From: Rhodococcus sp. (in: high G+C Gram-positive bacteria)
GTDB lineage: Bacteria; Actinomycetota; Actinomycetes; Mycobacteriales; Mycobacteriaceae
Assembly (NCBI RefSeq): GCF_023264675.1
Contig: NZ_JAHFVG010000015.1
Span: 1-64,000, forward strand
Direction: 5' to 3'
Length of the DNA: 64,000 nucleotides
Below, one piece after another: positions 28,654 to 37,410 of this stretch (within the stretch, counting starts at the first letter, position 1; every line of letters begins with the position of its first letter). Made by a program: the position numbers and the translations under genes. Below the pieces are notes generated by a model. That model was not told where the DNA came from. It was given only the letters and a program-made list of their open reading frames with translations, and ran no database searches.

Positions 28654-29656
28654 TGAATTCACCTGGGCTGACTATCGGGGACGCACGAGAAAGCAAGGGG
28701 TGGCCGAAGCGGCGACAAGCGTCGCGGAGTTGGCAGGACGAGTCGATGGTCGACCGAGCGGCTGGTCGACCGAGCGGCTGGTCGACGGGCGTCCAGAAAT
28801 GTTCGACCGCCCCACCGGCACACCGTCGAGTAGACGAAACGCCGAGCAGTGTGCGGCCGAACGGTGGGGTGGTCGAGACCTGGGTGGTAGAACCGCAGGT
28901 GGTAGAACCGCGAGTTGCCGAATCCGTGAACCCCCGAGACACGGGATGCCGAGATCTGCGGGCCGAGACGGGGGTGGTTGAGCCGAGGGCCGCCTGGACA
29001 CGGGTTGCCTAGATGCCGGTGGTCGAGACGCCGGTTGCCGAGACACGGGATGCCGAGATCTGTCTGCCGAGACGGGCGTGGTCGAACCGAAGGCCGCCTG
29101 AACACGGGTTGCCTAGATGCCGGTTGCCGAGACGCCGGTTGCCAAGATCTGTCTGCCGAGACGGGCGTGGTCGAACCGAAGGCCGCCTGAACACGGGTTG
29201 CCTAGATGCCGGTTGCCGAGACACGGGATGCCGAGACCTGTCTGCCGAGACGGGCGTGGTCGAACCGAAGGCCGCCTGAACACGGGTTGCCGAGACACCG
29301 GTGGCCGAGACACCGGTGGCCGAGACACCGGTGGCCGAGACACCGGTGGCCGAGACACGGGATGCCGAGACACGGGATGCCGAGATCTGTCTGCCGAGAC
29401 GGGCGTGATCGAACCGAGGGCCGCCTGAACACGGGGTGCCTAGATGCCGGTTGCCGAGACGCGCTCGTCGAGACGTGGAAGGTCGAACTGCGGAAGGTCG
29501 AGAACTGGCTTGGACGAGACCCGGCTTTCTTGGGTTCCCAGAGACTCGATTTCCCAGAACACCGGATCACCGAAACGCCGGATCACCGAGCCCGCACGCC
29601 ACGTGAAGTAGGCCGCGGACAGTCGGCTTCAGGCGATCACCCACCGTCACGACGGA
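28654..29656. repeat. Nested minisatellite region after the HNH gene
   Basis: About 1 kb without a credible gene. It is a mosaic of short tandem repeats. Near 28745-28790 a 16-base unit (cggctggtcgaccgag) occurs about 2.7 times, and near 28883-28912 ggtggtagaaccgca occurs twice. From about 28961 to 29450 a 15-base unit (gccgagacaccggtg and variants) is nested in a larger unit whose landmark gccgagacgggcgtggtcga recurs near 28961, 29064, 29153, 29242 and 29391. The spacings are about 103, 89, 89 and 149 bases, that is 89 plus multiples of 15. Five near-identical 15-mers are in tandem at about 29287-29360. Open frames through it are repeat artefacts with in-frame stops in every larger unit. Confidence 0.85.
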
Positions 29657-30241
29657 TCAGGCGTCGAACACCGCGCCCTTGGTCAGCGACTCGACCATCG
29701 CGACCAACTCTTCGGTGCCGCCGAGGAGATCGAACTCGGGATCCATCGTCCATTCGGTGATCAGGCCGTCGATTCCACCGCCGATGACGATCGCCACCGC
29801 CCTGGTATCGAACGTGCCGAGAAGACCGCGGCGCTGGCCATCGGACAACAGATCCGCGACAGCCTGCCACCGACGCTCACGCGTCCGATCACCCGGCGCA
29901 CCGTCGATTCCGCCGCCGAGAACCTCGGCGACGACGCGGAGGTATTTGGGGTTGTCGAAGTAATACCTGTTCATCGCCCGGATATAGGTCTGGATCTTCG
30001 GCAGACCGTCCGGCTGCTCGTCGATCCGCGAGCCGACGTAGTGGGCGACGTCGCCGAACATCCATGCCACGGTCGCCGAAATCAACGCCGCGAAATCGGG
30101 GAAGATCTCGACCACCGCAGACTCCGAATGCCCCGATCTCTCGGCGATGGTCGCGAGAGACGCCGATTCGCACCCGGTGTCGTCCACGACATCGATTGCG
30201 GCGGCCACGACCGAGCCGTGAATGTCGTCGTCGTTCGTCAC
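29657..30241 (-). CDS. TetR-family transcription regulator
   Basis: A 194-residue TetR regulator with an HTH near residues 25-48 (ASLATIAERSGHSESAVVEIFPDFAAL) and a helical C-terminal ligand domain. The HTH differs from the usual TetR core (SESAVVEIF where most have xxxLYxYF), so target recognition may be unusual. It lies 97 bases downstream of hsaF in the same orientation, between the steroid operon and the minisatellite region. A role in steroid catabolism is possible but unsupported. Confidence 0.75.
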   Translation of the reverse strand: MTNDDDIHGSVVAAAIDVVDDTGCESASLATIAERSGHSESAVVEIFPDFAALISATVAWMFGDVAHYVGSRIDEQPDGLPKIQTYIRAMNRYYFDNPKYLRVVAEVLGGGIDGAPGDRTRERRWQAVADLLSDGQRRGLLGTFDTRAVAIVIGGGIDGLITEWTMDPEFDLLGGTEELVAMVESLTKGAVFDA

Positions 30242-30338
30242 TGATCACTAACTCCGCGTTGAGGGTCCCGACCCGAGTCTCGACCCTACCGGCGCGGAAA
30301 TACGCATCGACGACAGGTGCGTCGCCTACGTCTTTCGA

Positions 30339-31355
30339 TCACACGACCGGCGCGGCAGCCTCCCGCTGCAATTCCAGGGCGATATCGATCAGCTGATCTT
30401 CCTGCCCTCCGACCAACTTCCGTGCGCCTGCACGTACCAGCAACTCGGCGGACGACACCCCGTATCGCTCCGCTTGTCGCTCGGCGTGCCGCAGGAAGCT
30501 CGAGTAGACACCGGCGTACCCCATCATCAGCGCTTGCCGATCCAACAGACATTCCGCGGGCATGATCGGACGCACCACGTCCTCGGCGGCGTCGGCGATC
30601 GCGAAGAAGTCGATTCCGGTCTCGATCCCGAGCTTGTCGCACACCCCGACGAACGCTTCGACCGGAGTGTTGCCTGCACCGGCGCCGAACCGTCGGGCAC
30701 TGCCGTCGATCTGCTGCGCCCCGGCGCGGACCGCGCATATCGAGTTCGCCACCGCCAGATCCAGGTTCTCGTGACCGTGGAAGCCCACCTGAGCATCGTC
30801 GCCCAATTCGGCGACCAGGGCCGCGACCCGATCCGTGACCTGCTCGAGCACGAGCGCCCCGGCCGAATCCACCACGTACACACACTGACACCCGGCGTCT
30901 GCCATGATCCGAGCTTGTTTCGCCAGAGCCTCCGGTGGCTGACTGTGGGCCATCATCAAGAACCCGACGGTCTCCAGTCCACGCTCACGCGCCAACCCGA
31001 AGTGCTGAACCGACACGTCTGCCTCGGTGCAATGCGTGGCGATTCGGCACACCGACGCCCCGTTTCCCTGCGCTGCCACGATGTCGTCCTTGACGCCGAG
31101 GCCCGGCAGCATCAGGAAGGCGATCTTGGCGCGCACCGCCGTCGTCGCCGCGATCGAAATAAGCTCCTGTTCAGGAGTTTTCGAGAATCCATAGTTGAAG
31201 GAGGAGCCGCCGAGCCCGTCGCCGTGTGTCACTTCGATGACAGGCACCCCCGCTCCGTCGAGCGCACGGACGATGTTCTCGACATCGTCGGCGGTGAAGA
31301 GATGCCGTTTGTGATGCGAACCGTCCCGCAAGGATGTGTCGGTAACTCTGATCAT
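30339..31355 (-). CDS. hsaF: 4-hydroxy-2-oxovalerate/oxohexanoate aldolase HsaF
   Basis: A 338-residue class II aldolase of the DmpG family; it splits 4-hydroxy-2-oxohexanoate into pyruvate and propanal. The metal site motif [16 protein letters not shown] lies at the N-terminus, and the [15 protein letters not shown] segment around residue 190 carries the two metal-binding His residues. It works as a channelling complex with HsaG. The ATG overlaps the hsaG TGA (ATGA), so the subunits are translationally coupled. Confidence 0.95.
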   Translation of the reverse strand: MIRVTDTSLRDGSHHKRHLFTADDVENIVRALDGAGVPVIEVTHGDGLGGSSFNYGFSKTPEQELISIAATTAVRAKIAFLMLPGLGVKDDIVAAQGNGASVCRIATHCTEADVSVQHFGLARERGLETVGFLMMAHSQPPEALAKQARIMADAGCQCVYVVDSAGALVLEQVTDRVAALVAELGDDAQVGFHGHENLDLAVANSICAVRAGAQQIDGSARRFGAGAGNTPVEAFVGVCDKLGIETGIDFFAIADAAEDVVRPIMPAECLLDRQALMMGYAGVYSSFLRHAERQAERYGVSSAELLVRAGARKLVGGQEDQLIDIALELQREAAAPVV

Positions 31356-32272
31356 CGAACCTCCGCCTCCACACTTCCCCGAGAAATCATTCGCTGAGCA
31401 ACTCGTTCGCCGACCTTCGTCGCAGCGGCCGTCATGATGTCCAAATTTCCCGCATACGGCGGAAGGAAATCTCCCGCACCCTCGACCTCGACGAAGATCG
31501 AGACCCTCGCGAACCCACCGGAGATCTCCGACGGTGGATCGAACTGCGGGTCGTTCAGCAGTCGATACCCGGGAACGTACTCCGCGATGTCCTTCGCCAT
31601 CGCGAACACCGATTCTGCGATCGCATCGGTGTCCGCGTCTACCGGAATCGCACAGAAGATCGTGTCTCGCATGATCATCGGTGGGTCGGCCGGATTGAGG
31701 ATGATGATCGCTTTCCCGCGCTGCGCGCCGCCGATCTCCTCGATCCCCCGACTCGTCGTCTTGGTGAACTCGTCGATGTTCGCCCTGGTGCCAGGCCCTG
31801 CCGACAGTGACGCCACCGACGCGACGATCTCCGCGTAGGCCACCTCGACGACGCGAGAGACCGCATGCACCATCGGGATGGTCGCCTGACCACCGCACGT
31901 GATCATGTTGACGTTCGGCGCATCCAGGTGCGCATCGAGGTTGACCGGTGGAACAACGGCAGGCCCGACGGCAGCGGGCGTCAGATCGATCGCCCGAATC
32001 CCCGCCTCCGCATATCTCGGGGCGGCGTCGCGGTGCACGTACGCCGACGTCGCCTCGAACACGATGTCCGGCTTCTCGTCGAGCCCGAAGAGCCCGTCGA
32101 TACCGTCGGAACTCGTCTCGAGACCCAAGGAACGCGCGCGCTTCAATCCCTCACTGGCCGGATCGATTCCGATCATCCATCGAGCATCGAGGTACTCGGA
32201 CCTCTGCAGTTTGTAGAGCAGATCGGTGCTGATGTTCCCCGAACCCACTATGGCGACAGTTGCTCTGTCCAT
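31352..32272 (-). CDS. hsaG: Acylating propanal/acetaldehyde dehydrogenase HsaG
   Basis: A 306-residue CoA-dependent aldehyde dehydrogenase of the DmpF family, converting propanal to propionyl-CoA with NAD+. It has the Rossmann motif [15 protein letters not shown] at residues 6-20 and the catalytic Cys126 in [13 protein letters not shown]. It receives its aldehyde from HsaF. ATG at 32272 lies 13 bases after the hsaE stop; longer readings go back into hsaE. Confidence 0.95.
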   Translation of the reverse strand: MDRATVAIVGSGNISTDLLYKLQRSEYLDARWMIGIDPASEGLKRARSLGLETSSDGIDGLFGLDEKPDIVFEATSAYVHRDAAPRYAEAGIRAIDLTPAAVGPAVVPPVNLDAHLDAPNVNMITCGGQATIPMVHAVSRVVEVAYAEIVASVASLSAGPGTRANIDEFTKTTSRGIEEIGGAQRGKAIIILNPADPPMIMRDTIFCAIPVDADTDAIAESVFAMAKDIAEYVPGYRLLNDPQFDPPSEISGGFARVSIFVEVEGAGDFLPPYAGNLDIMTAAATKVGERVAQRMISRGSVEAEVR

Positions 32273-32285
32273 GACGTACCTTCCG

Positions 32286-33074
32286 TTATTCGACGAAATC
32301 GAGGGAGACGGTTCCCAGCCCGGCGAACTCGGCACGGAACCGATCGCCGGCGCGCGCATCGATGGCGCGGGTACACGATCCTGGTAGCACGATGTCACCG
32401 GCCTTCAGCCGAACACCGAACCCGGCAACCTTTCGGGCGAGCCACGACACCGCCGTGACCGGGTTGCCCAGCACCGCATCACTTCTCCCCTCGGCGATGC
32501 GCTCACTTCCGCGATAGAGCACCGCGTCGATGGTCAGCAAGTCGATCTCCGACGGCCGTACCCGCTCCTTACCGAGCACGAATCCGGCGGACGAGGCATT
32601 GTCGGCGATGGTGTCCGACAGTCCGATCTTCCAGTCCGTGATGCGACTGTCGATGAGTTCGATCGACGGCGCTACGTAGGCGGTCGCTGCGAGCACATCC
32701 GAGACCGTGCACCCCTCTCCCGGCAGGTCGGCCCCGAGAACGAACGCCACCTCGACCTCGACACGAGGAAAGCAATACCTCGACGCCGCGACCGGAACAT
32801 CCTCGTACACTTCCATATCCGCGAGTAGATGACCGTAGTCCGGTTCGTCGACCCCCATCATCTGCTGCATCGCCACCGAGGACAGCCCGACCTTGTGGCC
32901 GACGATCCTCGCTCCCCCGTCCAGCCTGCGCCGGATATTCATCAGCTGGATCTCGTAGGCGTCCACGACGTCCATATCGGGTTGGTTCTCGACCAGCGGT
33001 CCGATCGGCGACCGCGCCGATTCCGCGACGGCAAGCCGCTCGGCCAGTTCGGATCGTGTCTGCGTCGACAGCAC
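32286..33074 (-). CDS. hsaE: 2-hydroxypenta/hexa-2,4-dienoate hydratase HsaE
   Basis: A 262-residue hydratase of the MhpD/XylJ family that adds water to the C6 dienoate released by HsaD, feeding HsaF. Family pieces are [42 protein letters not shown] with the metal-binding Glu residues, [15 protein letters not shown] and [17 protein letters not shown] at 33074 with GAGAGG upstream gives the expected length (261 in Rv3536c). It lies 59 bases after the 4-KSTD-like gene. Confidence 0.94.
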   Translation of the reverse strand: MLSTQTRSELAERLAVAESARSPIGPLVENQPDMDVVDAYEIQLMNIRRRLDGGARIVGHKVGLSSVAMQQMMGVDEPDYGHLLADMEVYEDVPVAASRYCFPRVEVEVAFVLGADLPGEGCTVSDVLAATAYVAPSIELIDSRITDWKIGLSDTIADNASSAGFVLGKERVRPSEIDLLTIDAVLYRGSERIAEGRSDAVLGNPVTAVSWLARKVAGFGVRLKAGDIVLPGSCTRAIDARAGDRFRAEFAGLGTVSLDFVE

Positions 33075-33133
33075 GGTGCACACCTCTCTCTGGTCGGGCA
33101 CCGCAGCGGCACCCGAGGACAACAACGGCAGAA

Positions 33134-34762
33134 TCACATCGACTCTGCGTCGACGACACGCTGCACACCTTCCGCCGCATGCGCGCCTGCACGACGGCCC
33201 GAAAAGATGCAGTCCGCCAACGACAGTCCGCTCACGTAGGAGTTCGAGCACAGTCCGACGGCGGTTCGCCCCGCAGCGAAAAGCCCCCGGATGGTGTTCC
33301 CGGCACCATCGACTACTTCGCCACTGTTCTCGTCGACGACAAGACCGCCGAGTGTGATCATCGGACACGGGTTCATCATCTTGGACAAACCCGACGCTTC
33401 CGCGATTCCGACATCGAACAACGCAAACGGTGATTCCACCACCGGCCGTCGAAAATCGTCGTGCTTCCCCAACGGATCGGGGGTGCCCGAGGCAAGTGCC
33501 TCGTTGTGTCGCTCCACCGTTGCGCGCAACCCCACCGGATCGATTCCGACCTTGCGCGCAAGATTCTCGATGGTGTCGGCGCGCTTCGCCGTCGACATGA
33601 GACCTGCGTTCTGGACTCGTTGAAACCACATCGACTGCGAAGGAAGCTGCTTCTTGGCTTCGCGCACCAAAGCGGCATCGGCGACCAACCACCCACGCCC
33701 TGCGCCCTTCTCGACGATCGCCTGGCCGAGCGCAGCCCCGTAACGGGATTCGTCGACCATCCGCTCACCTGCCTCGTTCACCAGCAGCGACCCGAGAAAC
33801 GGTACCGGCGGGACGATGAACCTCCACGCCGAAATGTTGCCGAGCTTGTCGGTTGCTGCGCCGACATCGGTACCCAATTGGATTCCGCTACCGTCGTCTC
33901 CCGCGGTGCCGAGCGCGATGCCACCGGCATAGGCGGGTGCATGAGTCTTCATCATCGTCCGGTCCGCGACGAATCCTCCGGCAGCGAGAATCACTCCTCG
34001 GCGCGCCTCGATGCGCAGCACCGTGGCGTACTTCTTCTCGAGGTGTGCGAGCCGGCGCTCCAGCAGGTAGCGAAACTGCGGGGCATAGATTCCAGGCTTG
34101 GCCGACAGAAGCCCGATTCGTTTGTGCAGAAGACGAATCCGCGCAGGGGCATCCGCCAGTGACCGGAATTCCACGCCGACGACCCTGCCGTCGGACACTA
34201 CGAGCGAGCACGCTCGGCTCTGAGGTAGCAGACGCACCCCCACCCGCGTCGCCGATACCGCCAGCGGGGCGAAGAGTTTCTTGCCCGACGTGCCCGTGCC
34301 CTTGGCGCGGTGTCCTCGCGGCGCAGGTGTTGCGACCTGCCTGAACTCGCCCGCGGCTTCGCTCCCCGAGTAGTACAGATAGTGCCGATTGCTGGGATAC
34401 GACGTCTTGTACGGACACAGTGACGCCTCGAACGGAACTCCCCGGTCCTGCAGCCACTCGATCATCGCCGGACTCTCGTCGCAGAAACGGCGCAAAGTCT
34501 TCAGCGAGACTGCATCGCCCACCTCTTTGCTCAGGTAGGCGAACATGGCATCCGCAGAATCCTCGACCCCCGCTTGCTTCTGTATCGACGTTCCTCCTCC
34601 GGCGTAGACGACACCACCGGAGATGGCGCTGGCTCCCCCGCCCGCGTACCGGTCGATCGCGACGACTTCGGCGCCCCCCTCGGCAGCCTCGATGGCAGCA
34701 GCCGCACCGGCCGCACCGAAACCCACGACCACCACGTCGGTATGCAGATCCCACCCCGTCAC
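33134..34762 (-). CDS. FAD-dependent 3-ketosteroid dehydrogenase, 4-KSTD-like
   Basis: A 542-residue flavoprotein of the 3-ketosteroid dehydrogenase / fumarate-reductase superfamily. The FAD-binding motif VVVGFGAAGAAAAIEA is at residues 11-26, followed by GGASAISGGVVYAGGGT; the second FAD segment is IRGLFAAGRTAVGLCSNSYVSG. The Tyr509-x-Ser511 pair in SNSYVSG and Tyr341 in ESRYGAALG resemble the active-site Tyr/Tyr/Ser set reported for the delta-4-(5alpha)-KSTD of R. jostii RHA1, and it lacks the YAGPG motif of KstD. I infer it introduces the 4,5 double bond in 5alpha-3-ketosteroids. GTG at 34762 has GGAGGT upstream. It heads the operon with hsaE-hsaG-hsaF. Confidence 0.8.
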   Translation of the reverse strand: MTGWDLHTDVVVVGFGAAGAAAAIEAAEGGAEVVAIDRYAGGGASAISGGVVYAGGGTSIQKQAGVEDSADAMFAYLSKEVGDAVSLKTLRRFCDESPAMIEWLQDRGVPFEASLCPYKTSYPSNRHYLYYSGSEAAGEFRQVATPAPRGHRAKGTGTSGKKLFAPLAVSATRVGVRLLPQSRACSLVVSDGRVVGVEFRSLADAPARIRLLHKRIGLLSAKPGIYAPQFRYLLERRLAHLEKKYATVLRIEARRGVILAAGGFVADRTMMKTHAPAYAGGIALGTAGDDGSGIQLGTDVGAATDKLGNISAWRFIVPPVPFLGSLLVNEAGERMVDESRYGAALGQAIVEKGAGRGWLVADAALVREAKKQLPSQSMWFQRVQNAGLMSTAKRADTIENLARKVGIDPVGLRATVERHNEALASGTPDPLGKHDDFRRPVVESPFALFDVGIAEASGLSKMMNPCPMITLGGLVVDENSGEVVDGAGNTIRGLFAAGRTAVGLCSNSYVSGLSLADCIFSGRRAGAHAAEGVQRVVDAESM

Positions 34763-34782
34763 TGAAGAACCTCCATCAAAAC

Positions 34783-34796
34783 TGGAACGTGTTTTG
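34783..34796. promoter_or_regulatory. KstR operator 8 (4-KSTD-like/hsaEGF promoter)
   Basis: tggaacgtgttttg matches TnnAACnnGTTnnA except for the last base, 20 bases upstream of the 4-KSTD-like GTG. Confidence 0.7.
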
Positions 34797-34860
34797 GTTT
34801 ACAACCGGAAATCTATCAATACTTCCTGGCAGAAAGCATGGACTGTCGGTGTCATCATTC

Positions 34861-34874
34861 TATAACGTGTTCTA
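34861..34874. promoter_or_regulatory. KstR operator 9 (kstD promoter)
   Basis: tataacgtgttcta is a perfect match to TnnAACnnGTTnnA. It ends one base before the kstD ATG at 34876, so a bound repressor would cover the start of the transcript. Confidence 0.85.
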
Positions 34875-34875
34875 C

Positions 34876-36540
34876 ATGAGTACGCAGGAATACGACATCG
34901 TCGTAGTCGGGAGCGGTGCAGGCGGGATGACCGCAGCGCTCACCGCAGCCCACAACGGTCAACGCGTCGTGCTGATCGAGAAGGCATCTCACTTCGGCGG
35001 ATCGACCGCACGCTCGGGCGGCGGAGTGTGGATTCCCAACAACGAAGCCCTCGTGGCCGACGGCGTCGACGACACCCCTGAAGCCGCGCGGGACTACCTC
35101 CACGCGATCATCGGCGACGTCGTCTCCAAGGAACGCATCGATACCTATCTCGAACGCGGTCCGGAAATGCTGAGCTTCGTCCTGCGCAACTCGCCACTGA
35201 AGATGCAGTGGGTTCCCGGATACTCCGACTACTACCCCGAAGCACCGGGCGGGCGCGTCGGCGGCAGATCCGTCGAACCGACCCCCTTCGATGCGAAGTG
35301 CCTCGGCGACGAAGTGAACAACCTCGAACCCGACTACGGAAAAGCGCCGCTGAACGTGGTGCTCACCCAGGCCGACTACCGCACGATCAATCTGATCCGG
35401 CGTCACCCGAGGGGGATCGCGCGGGTACTTCGCGTCGGAATGCGCTGGATGGCAGCAAAACTCACCGGAAAGCACCTGCTCGGACGCGGTCAGGCCCTTG
35501 CCGCCGCACTACGAGCGGGGCTTGCCGACGCGCACGTGCCCGTGCTGCTGAACACCCCGATGGTCGACTTTCACATCGAGAACGGACGGGTCACCGGCGT
35601 CACCGTCGCGGACGGCCGCGTCATCTCGGGACGCCTCGGCGTCGTGCTGGCATCGGGCGGATTCGAACACAACGAGGACATGCGCAAGCAGTACCAGCGT
35701 GAGCCCATCGGTACGGCCTGGACCGTGGGCGCCGACGCCAACACCGGTGACGGCATCCGCGCCGGCCAGAAGCTGGGCGCTGCGGTAGATCTGATGGACG
35801 ACGCGTGGTGGGGCCCGTCGATTCCACTGACCGGCGGTCCGTGGTTCTGCATCGCCGAGCGCACACTGCCGGGCGGCATCATGGTCAACGCTTCCGGAGC
35901 ACGGTTCCTCAACGAAGCAGCCCCGTACGTCGAGGCTGTCCATGCGATGTACGGCGGCGAGTTCGGCGTCGGCGACGGACCGGGCGAGAACATTCCCACC
36001 TGGATGATCATCGACCAGCGTTACCGGGATCGCTACATCTTCGCGGGTTTGCAACCCAAGAAGGCCTTCCCCTCACGCTGGACCACAGCAGGGATCGTCG
36101 TGAAGGCCGAGACCATCTCGGAGCTCGCCGAGAAGACCGGGCTTCCCGTTGCCGAACTCACCGCAACGGTCCAGCGCTTCAACGGTTTTGCGCGCAGCGG
36201 TGTCGACGAGGACTTCCGCCGCGGCGAGAGCGGCTACGACAAGTACTACGGCGACCCGACCAACAAGCCGAACCCGAGCCTCGGAGTCCTGGACAAGCCG
36301 CCGTTCTACGCTGTGAAGATGGTGCCGGGCGACCTCGGCACCAAGGGCGGACTCGTCACCGATTCCGACGCCCGCGTGTTGCGCGAGGACGGCACCGTCG
36401 TCGACGGGTTGTACGCGGTCGGCAACGCAAGCGCCCCGGTCATGGGGCACACCTACGCCGGCCCCGGCGCGACCATCGGACCGGCGATGACCTTCGGCTA
36501 CCTCGCCGTACTGGACATGATCGCCCGAGGGCCGCAGTGA
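34876..36540 (+). CDS. kstD: 3-ketosteroid delta-1-dehydrogenase KstD
   Basis: A 554-residue FAD enzyme that introduces the 1,2 double bond into ring A of 3-ketosteroids, the partner reaction to KshA. FAD motifs are VVVGSGAGGMTAALTA (residues 9-24) and GLYAVGNASAPVMGHTYAGPGATIGPA near the C-terminus. Tyr527 and Gly531 in the YAGPG stretch match the catalytic Tyr/Gly pair of Rhodococcus KstD1 (Tyr487/Gly491), and Tyr119 lies in GYSDYYPEAPGG. The other catalytic Tyr is probably in PYVEAVHAMYGG. There is no Shine-Dalgarno sequence and the operator touches the start, so the mRNA is probably leaderless. The TGA overlaps the next gene (GTGA). Confidence 0.95.
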   Translation: MSTQEYDIVVVGSGAGGMTAALTAAHNGQRVVLIEKASHFGGSTARSGGGVWIPNNEALVADGVDDTPEAARDYLHAIIGDVVSKERIDTYLERGPEMLSFVLRNSPLKMQWVPGYSDYYPEAPGGRVGGRSVEPTPFDAKCLGDEVNNLEPDYGKAPLNVVLTQADYRTINLIRRHPRGIARVLRVGMRWMAAKLTGKHLLGRGQALAAALRAGLADAHVPVLLNTPMVDFHIENGRVTGVTVADGRVISGRLGVVLASGGFEHNEDMRKQYQREPIGTAWTVGADANTGDGIRAGQKLGAAVDLMDDAWWGPSIPLTGGPWFCIAERTLPGGIMVNASGARFLNEAAPYVEAVHAMYGGEFGVGDGPGENIPTWMIIDQRYRDRYIFAGLQPKKAFPSRWTTAGIVVKAETISELAEKTGLPVAELTATVQRFNGFARSGVDEDFRRGESGYDKYYGDPTNKPNPSLGVLDKPPFYAVKMVPGDLGTKGGLVTDSDARVLREDGTVVDGLYAVGNASAPVMGHTYAGPGATIGPAMTFGYLAVLDMIARGPQ

Positions 36541-37385
36541 GCATCGATCAAGGTCTCGCTCTCGGTGCAACCCTCGACCCGGTCGAGTTCAGCTGGACGG
36601 CAACGGATGTGCAAGCGTACAACCTCGCGATCGGTGCCGGTTCCACTCCGCTGGACGATCACGATCTGGGCTACCTCGACGATGTCGAACCCCGGGTTGT
36701 TCCCACGTTCGCCACGGTCGCTGCGACCCTCCACACCACCGAGGTACCGCAGGTGAAGTTCCCCGGCATCGACATCGACCTCGCCCGCGTGGTTCACGGT
36801 AGCCAGGAAGTGACCGTGGGCGGGCCGATACCACCGGCAGGCCGAGCGCGAACGGTCACCCGCATCACCGATATCTGGGACAAGGGCAGCGCCGCGGTGA
36901 TCGTCCAGGAATCGACGACGACCGCGCCCGACGGTACCGAACTGTGGCGGACACGCTCGTCGATCTTCGCGAAAGGCGAGGGTGGCTTCGGCGGCGAGCG
37001 CGGCCCGTCGCACACGCACGCTCTCCCCGAACGATCACCCGACGCCGTCGTGCGGGTTCCGATCCTTCCTCAGCAAGCGCTGATGTATCGGATGTGCGGA
37101 GACCGCAATCCACTGCATTCGAGTCCCGAATTCGCCCGAGCCGCAGGGTTTCCCCGCCCGATACTGCACGGTCTGTGCACCTACGCGATGGTGTGCAGAG
37201 CGGTGACCGACGCCGTTCCCGGCGCACCGACCACAGCCTTCGGCGCCCGATTCGCGGGCGTCGTCTACCCGGGCGAGACGCTGGAGTGCCGCATCTGGGA
37301 CAACGCGGACCACGTGATGGTGGGCGTCACAATTCCCGACCGCAGCGGCGCTACAGTTCTCACCGACGTCGTCCTGAAGCGCTGA
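36537..37385 (+). CDS. MaoC-type enoyl-CoA hydratase (Rv3538-like)
   Basis: A 282-residue double hot-dog hydratase. The C-terminal half carries the hydratase-2 motif in YRMCGDRNPLHSSPEFARAAGFPRPILHG, with Asp, Asn and His of the R-specific hydratase active site; the N-terminal half is the non-catalytic hot dog. It matches Rv3538 in length and in following kstD, and would hydrate an enoyl-CoA in sterol side-chain beta-oxidation. The GTG start overlaps the kstD stop. Confidence 0.88.
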   Translation: MSIDQGLALGATLDPVEFSWTATDVQAYNLAIGAGSTPLDDHDLGYLDDVEPRVVPTFATVAATLHTTEVPQVKFPGIDIDLARVVHGSQEVTVGGPIPPAGRARTVTRITDIWDKGSAAVIVQESTTTAPDGTELWRTRSSIFAKGEGGFGGERGPSHTHALPERSPDAVVRVPILPQQALMYRMCGDRNPLHSSPEFARAAGFPRPILHGLCTYAMVCRAVTDAVPGAPTTAFGARFAGVVYPGETLECRIWDNADHVMVGVTIPDRSGATVLTDVVLKR

Positions 37386-37410
37386 TCGAGACCAGAAAGA
37401 CGGAGACACA

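Noticed and set aside
29280..29370. Possible CRISPR array
   Set aside because: The repeats are directly adjacent 15-mers with no variable spacers, and no cas genes are nearby.
29013..29760. Several repeat-peptide frames (for example RDTGG or VSRPP repeats)
   Set aside because: They arise from the 15-base minisatellite and are interrupted by stops in every 89-base unit on the + strand. The - strand frames have no ribosome sites or family resemblance.
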